A DNA stretch of 64,000 bases from Dendrolimus kikuchii (taxonomy: Eukaryota; Arthropoda; Insecta; Lepidoptera; Lasiocampidae): the NCBI GenBank assembly GCA_019925095.2, contig CM034415.1:11638833-11702832 (forward strand), read 5' to 3'. The position numbers and the translations under genes were made by a program. The notes under the pieces were generated by a model. It saw only the letters and a program-made list of their open reading frames with translations, did no database searches and was not told where the DNA came from. Of this stretch, positions 58,980 through 64,000 are shown piece after piece. How positions within the stretch are numbered: position 1 is the stretch's first letter; each line of letters starts with the position of its first letter.

Positions 58980-59609
58980 GCATTTATTAAATCAATTCTG
59001 ACTTTTAAAAGTTATGATGAAATCAAAAAATCTCACTTATATTAATTAACCCAAAAGTATTGTATTTATATATTTGTAAAAAAAAATGGTTAATTCCTAA
59101 CGTTTTAAAAAGAGAATAAACATTTTTCCATGAAAAGTCTTTATAGGTATCCTCAAACTTAATAGAAGTACAAAAATAGTGGAAAAAGTAATAAGCGAGC
59201 AAACCCATTTTCATTTGAACCCTTCGGCGTGTCTGACGGCGCAACGCTGTTTATCACTTAACCCGTAGCTTTGTGGAAGCTATCACTATAATTACGGTAT
59301 TCGAAGCAGACTCAGGCCTATTTTTCTTATTTTCCACTAGATATACTCATTAAATTATGTCTAAGCTGTATTAATCTCCGAAGATAACCATATTATAATA
59401 AAAAAAGAAAATTATATATATTATATTATACCATACTATCGTATTATCCATGCATATTACGAACAAATATTTCTTTAAACAGTAATAAACAATCATTATT
59501 ACGTTATTGGATTCGTTAAGATATAAATTCACAGTTTTTTATGCTTGTATAAAATCTAGGCCGCAATGATTTGTAATATGATAAAAGGTGTCTTAATTAC
59601 TTTGACTAT
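58980..59609. other. AT-rich non-coding stretch
   Basis: No gene or repeat recognised. Confidence 0.4.
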
Positions 59610-59664
59610 CATCTATCTTGTCGCTGTGCCTCCTAGACTAGGAGGCACAGCGACAAGGTAGATG
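59610..59664. repeat. 27-bp hairpin with a single-base loop
   Basis: 59610-59636 and 59638-59664 are reverse complements with one T/C difference (a G-U pair in RNA). They are separated by one A and built on GTCGCTGTGCCTCCTAG. This GC-richer palindrome stands in AT-rich DNA. Confidence 0.9.
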
Positions 59665-61439
59665 TTAGCAATAAACACCTAGGTGTCCTAGTTGTTAATT
59701 CTAGAGCTTTCTATTGGATTCCGTTCTAGTATGACTCACATACTTTCGTGATAAAATGTACTCTAGGTTCACCTTGGAAACATAGTATAATGATTCATTC
59801 ATAATTACGACAACATGGAAAAATAACAGTATTATTAAGAGGTCTACCCGTAGGGTGAATGACTAAGATATTATTATTATTATTAGGGTACTGTAGCCAC
59901 CTGGAAAGAAATCGTTATTTCGTCTATCTGGTCATATATCACAATTATTTTACTAGGAGACTACTTGCATCATATGAATGAATTATGTATCAAAATAGGA
60001 TATTTAGAGGTAAATTTGTTTATAGAATTCCATATTAAATGGCTGAAATTGTGATCGTTCTCTCCTAAGAACTATTCCCTGCACATTGCTTAATTAATTA
60101 CATATCCTGTATGTTATTAGCGTTTCCAGATATACCATGTAATCAAGGTAATAAATTATTATCTTTAAAAATTAATAAAATATGTGTGTCATTATTATAT
60201 TACTATTAATAATAACAAGACACACAATTCTTATGGCCCGTGGTCTCTGAGACGCACATATTATATTTAAGTAATGTAATATGCAATGCATAATTTTGGT
60301 TTTTATTAAGGTTCACTTATTTTAATACAAAGTATTTTGATTCTAACGGATTTATAAACCTTATGGAATTCATAAAAAATATTAGTGAAATATTTTAGTT
60401 ACAAAAAGATACATTGGTTTTTATTTTCTTTTTTAATTTAATTTGCTTTTTAATAATTAAATTGAACCTGTAATCTTATAAAAGTAATATTTGACTCTAA
60501 CAATATGATTATTAATAAATATCTAAAAATAAAACCTAAAATAATTTTTGTTATACATAAGACTAGATTAAGTTATAGCGAAATGTTTAGTTAAACAATA
60601 AAACAAAATTTACTGGCTGCTGTCCCTTGAAATATTAAAGTATAATATAAATCTACAGAAAGTAATCCGTCAAAAAACCATATTAAAAAATACAACTCTT
60701 TTTCCGTCAATAGATGTCACTTTATACTCAACGCACCCCGCTACGTACTATGGGCGAACGCTGACATAATTTAAAAGGTCGACAACCCCCAACTTCACAA
60801 TGGCGCGAGTAGAATTCGCAACGTATTATACATATAGACCTATTTAGCTTTTACCATTCTCCTAATACTTTCAAGGCTCTGTAGGCATGTTTCCCTGATG
60901 TTCGTTCGTCTGTCCGCCGGTTTTTGTGTATCACAGTGATTTTCCTGAAACTTCTAGGCTTGTATGAATGATGTTTGACATAAAGCCACCATAAAGCGTA
61001 GTCTATGGAGCTATAAATTTTTTTTTCTTCAATGGCGTCCGCGGCTTAGATGATATAAACCGCGGTTAGCGTTGAGATCTATAAAATTGTGTATTGTAAT
61101 CGTGAACAATAGAAAAACTATGGGTGGTTGTGAAACAAGGCTTAAAAAAATTGTTTTCAGTGCATATACTCGTGTGGGGTCTCTTTAGATAATTTTAGGG
61201 AGATTAAAAATACGTTTATAGAACTGCAATACTAAACAAAGAAAATTATTTTGAAACATAACCATTAAATAATTTTGAGATATATATGGGGTATTACTGG
61301 TTAATGGCTGTTTCCTATATCTTCCTATCATCCACTTGCCCTAGCATCGGTTGAATTTTGACATTATTTATATGCAGCTGAGCTGAACGGTCGGTACGAT
61401 ATAGGAACCGGATCTAAATGCTTTTTTTATGGTCCCAGC
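59665..61439. other. AT-rich non-coding stretch
   Basis: No gene recognised; ordinary AT-rich DNA with short simple repeats (ATTATT at about 59870). Confidence 0.4.
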
Positions 61440-61757
61440 CAAATAATCGAAGCAGAGGATGTTTGTCACTTCGACGGAAGCTGACATCTTAGGGCCAGCT
61501 TGGTGTCAGGCTGCGCGGGTCCTTAGGGAAGGGTTCTCACCCGCGCACAAAGGTCTCCTCCTGTGGGACGCGTAACAGAACGCCCTACGCCAAAGAGAGA
61601 TACGAAAGCGCCGGGGGCTTGCTTCCCCCGGCAGTAGAAGAGGCCTTATGGACCTTGTGGCCCTGGCATAAAGGCGAAGGACGGAACATCGAGATATGAC
61701 CATGGTGTGGCAATGTGCTAGCCTCAACGCAGCGAATCCCACACTCCTCATCATTAC
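61440..61757. repeat. GC-rich repeat-like block
   Basis: GC-rich sequence with GGCCAGCTTGGTGTCAGGCT and a GCCGGGGGCTTGCTTCCCCC hairpin-like stretch. By recollection such text occurs repeatedly in lepidopteran genomes as part of a larger retroelement, but no domain can be read here. It directly precedes a SINE tail. Confidence 0.35.
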
Positions 61758-62068
61758 TTTTTTTTTATTGCAGGAGATCAGCAGACAGGCAGACGACCCA
61801 CTCGATGGGAAGCGATTACCATCGCCTATGGACATTTGCAACATCAAAGTCGCTACAAATGCGCTGCTGCTTTCTTAAGGTAGACTGAAACCTGGTCACT
61901 AATGCCGGAACACAACTCAAGATTGTTATGGCGACATACTTTAGACCAGGGGTGGTAGCCATCCAGTCGGGCAAATGCCCTACCACCTGGCTGTGGGTTT
62001 TTAAGTCGCCTCATACGACAGGCCGCCCGGCCGCAGGAAATTGTATTCTTTCTCCGTTCCTGCACGGA
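61758..62068 (-). repeat. SINE copy, full length
   Basis: From tail at 61758 to CTGCACGGA at 62068. All blocks are present, with minor substitutions. Confidence 0.88.
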
Positions 62069-62116
62069 TAATATACTGCAAATTCCAAATATACCCAAAT
62101 TCGCTAATAAACCGAA

Positions 62117-62573
62117 TAAAAGAGCTATAGCGTCTGCGTGAGTGACGCTCGCGGACCGCGTTCGTAATACCGAAGTAAGAAAGAGAGTTGGTCTGAAAGA
62201 GAGTGTCGGGGTGAAGGTAAGGAAAGGAATGCTCCGGTGGTTCGGGCATGTGGAAAGAATGCATGATGAAAGAATGACTAAACAGATATACAATGCAAAA
62301 GTGGATGGATGCAGAAGTCGTGGAAGGCCACGACACACCTTCCATGATCAAATTGATCGTGTACTAGCAGAAGGTGATGTCAGGAGCCTTAAGAACAGAC
62401 GAGTGTGCATGACAAGAGTTATGAATGTCAAAGAGGCAAGTGAGGTGTGTAAGAATAAGCCTAAATGGCACTCTGTTGTTCGTGCCTACCCCGCAGGAAA
62501 CTGGCGTGAAGTTATGTATGTATGTATGTATGTATGTATGTGTATGTGTATGTATGTGTGTAAAAGAGCTATA
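62117..62573 (+). mobile_element. RTE-like LINE 3' fragment, longest copy
   Basis: Positions 62130-62560 are bounded by the 13-bp duplication TAAAAGAGCTATA (62117-62129 and 62561-62573). The open frame covers MTLADRVRNTEVRKRVGL-like text, GMLRWFGHVERMHDERMTKQ, the DGCRSRGRPRHTFHDQIDRV block and the basic C-terminus. A long (TATG)n/(TGTATG)n tail follows. It is the last 130 or so residues of an RTE-type protein. Confidence 0.87.
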
Positions 62574-62588
62574 ATTATATTTCTTATA

Positions 62589-62719
62589 ATATTATATGTT
62601 ACATACATATAGACATACATAACTTCACGCCAGTTCCCTTGCGGGGTAGGCACGTACAACAGAGCGCCATTCAGGCTTATTCTTACACACCTCACTTGCT
62701 TCTAGATATTACATGTTAC
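62589..62719 (-). mobile_element. RTE-like LINE, about 100-bp 3' stub
   Basis: Positions 62603-62705 are bounded by ATATTATATGTTAC and ATATTACATGTTAC (13 of 14 identical). It is the same family, in the opposite orientation to the copy ending just 29 bases away. Confidence 0.82.
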
Positions 62720-62980
62720 TGTTATTAAATTTAGCGATGTACGTTTAACAGTAATAACAATATTAGAGATTGAAGAACAAGTTTAGAGGTTACTTGGCAA
62801 TTATTTTCTGTCGAGAAAATGTATCGAAAATGCGTTTTGACTATAATTGCTACGTCACAAATATGATCATGATTGACATATATTTTTGTGACTGCTATAA
62901 AGTGTGTAAATATTGGCTGGGAAATTAATCAAAAAACATTTTTGTCTCTTACAAGGGTGTTAAAAAAAGTTTTTATTTTA

Positions 62981-63289
62981 TTTTTTTATTGCATGAGTTC
63001 AGCAGACAGGCAGACGGCCCACTTCATGAAAAACGGTTACCATCACCTATGGACATTTGCCACACCAAAGGTGCTACAAATGCGCTGCTGCTCTCTTAAG
63101 GGACACTGGAACCTGGTCACTAATGCCGGAACACAACTCAAGGTTGTTATGGCGACATACTTTAGAACAGGGGTGGTAGCCATCCAGTCGGGCATATGCC
63201 CTACCACCTGGCTGTGGGTTGTTAAGTCGCCTCTTACGACAGGCCGCCCCAACGCAGGAAATTGTATTCTTTCTCCGTTCCTGCACGGA
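62981..63289 (-). repeat. SINE copy, full length
   Basis: From tail at 62981 to CTGCACGGA at 63289. Family blocks complete. Confidence 0.88.
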
Positions 63290-63750
63290 TAAAAAGTACG
63301 ATCGGTGTCATACTTATGAATACAGAATATCAGCGTGCCCTACTTATCATTATCCCATCTCCTCTATCTCATTCATCCTGTCTCCCTCTAGCTTACTTTT
63401 CCTATTTAGGGTTGCCAGATGTGTTCGAAAAAATTCCGGACAAGTTTGTAATTTTTTTATTAACATAAATTTACTAGAAGCTAAATTTTTAGTTACTAAA
63501 TTTGCGTCGAATGTTAAATTACGAGCTTATCTACTATTCCATATATTCAGTACTCAATGCCACTTATTTTAATAAAGTTTTATTGCTTGAGCTGGCATCT
63601 TTGTATACAGTGGAATTAGCAGTTTTTTATTTTTTTTATTGTAGTATAGGTTCGCGTTTGACCACGATCTCGCCCTATGTGGAGTGGAGATGTGGCTTAG
63701 GATGGAGCACGGTTATCTAGAAGTTACCTATTCACACGGGACTTGAAGGC

Positions 63751-63984
63751 ACACATACATACATACATAACTTCACGCCAGTTCCCTTGCGGGGTAGGCT
63801 CGAACAACAGACCGCCATTTAGGCTTATTCTTACACACCTCACTTGCTTCTTTTACATTCATAGCTCTTGTCATGCACGCTCGTCTGTTCTTAAGACTCC
63901 TGACATCACCTTCTGCTAGTACACGATCAATTTGATCATGGAAGGTGTGTCGTGGCCTTCCACGAATTCTGCATCCATCCACTT
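63751..63984 (-). mobile_element. RTE-like LINE 3' fragment
   Basis: The (TATG)n tail is at 63751-63770. The C-terminal frame (DGCRIRGRPRHTFHDQID and LKNRRACMTRAMNVKEASEV) runs to about 63984, where similarity to the other copies stops, so it is 5'-truncated there. No clear target duplication. Confidence 0.78.
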
Positions 63985-64000
63985 TATAAGACACCCAGGT

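Overview
The window looks like nuclear DNA from an insect, most likely a butterfly or moth. It is AT-rich, has very few genes, and is full of nested short interspersed repeats of types familiar from Lepidoptera: a roughly 310-bp SINE with a LINE-type 3' end, RTE-like LINE tails ending in (TATG)n, CTAGC...-type dispersed repeats, and an R1-clade retrotransposon. No prokaryotic, organellar, rRNA or CRISPR features were seen. The order-level assignment is inference from repeat families and one recognisable host gene.

Host gene. The only convincing cellular gene is on the minus strand: three coding exons of a Musashi-family RNA-binding protein, best match Rbp6. Exon A (about 55202-55022) encodes an Ala/Gln-rich N-terminal tract. 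Exon B (53308-53103) carries the first half of RRM1. Exon C (43630-42941) carries the RRM1 RNP1 motif, all of RRM2 and the C-terminus. The splice phases agree across both introns, giving a predicted product of about 358 residues. The introns (about 1.7 and 9.5 kb) and the upstream flank are packed with SINEs, a hAT-like element, a fold-back element and LINE fragments. Upstream exons and the promoter probably lie beyond the window.

Mobile DNA. Positions 8.4-14.7 kb on the minus strand hold an apparently intact R1-clade non-LTR retrotransposon, GC-rich against its surroundings. ORF1 has three zinc knuckles. ORF2 has an endonuclease, a reverse transcriptase and a C-terminal zinc motif. The two ORFs meet at a TAATG stop-start. 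The element abuts a 5'-truncated fragment of a different LINE (7.9-8.4 kb), which also occurs at 46.3 kb. Older elements include a mariner-type transposase relic (1.4-2.0 kb), a pogo-like element (3.9-5.8 kb) containing further repeats and a 9-bp-unit minisatellite, fold-back elements, several small TIR elements, at least twelve SINE copies and six RTE-like fragments. Most of the RTE-like fragments have readable target-site duplications, and one shows a 5' inversion.

Layout. 1-7.9 kb: repeat-rich intergenic DNA. 7.9-14.7 kb: the R1 element and neighbouring LINE piece. 14.7-21.9 kb: dense small repeats, including two adjacent perfect hairpins near 16.1 kb. 21.9-42.9 kb: AT-rich DNA with almost nothing recognisable. 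42.9-55.2 kb: Rbp6 exons and introns. 55.2-64 kb: upstream DNA with many SINE and RTE insertions.
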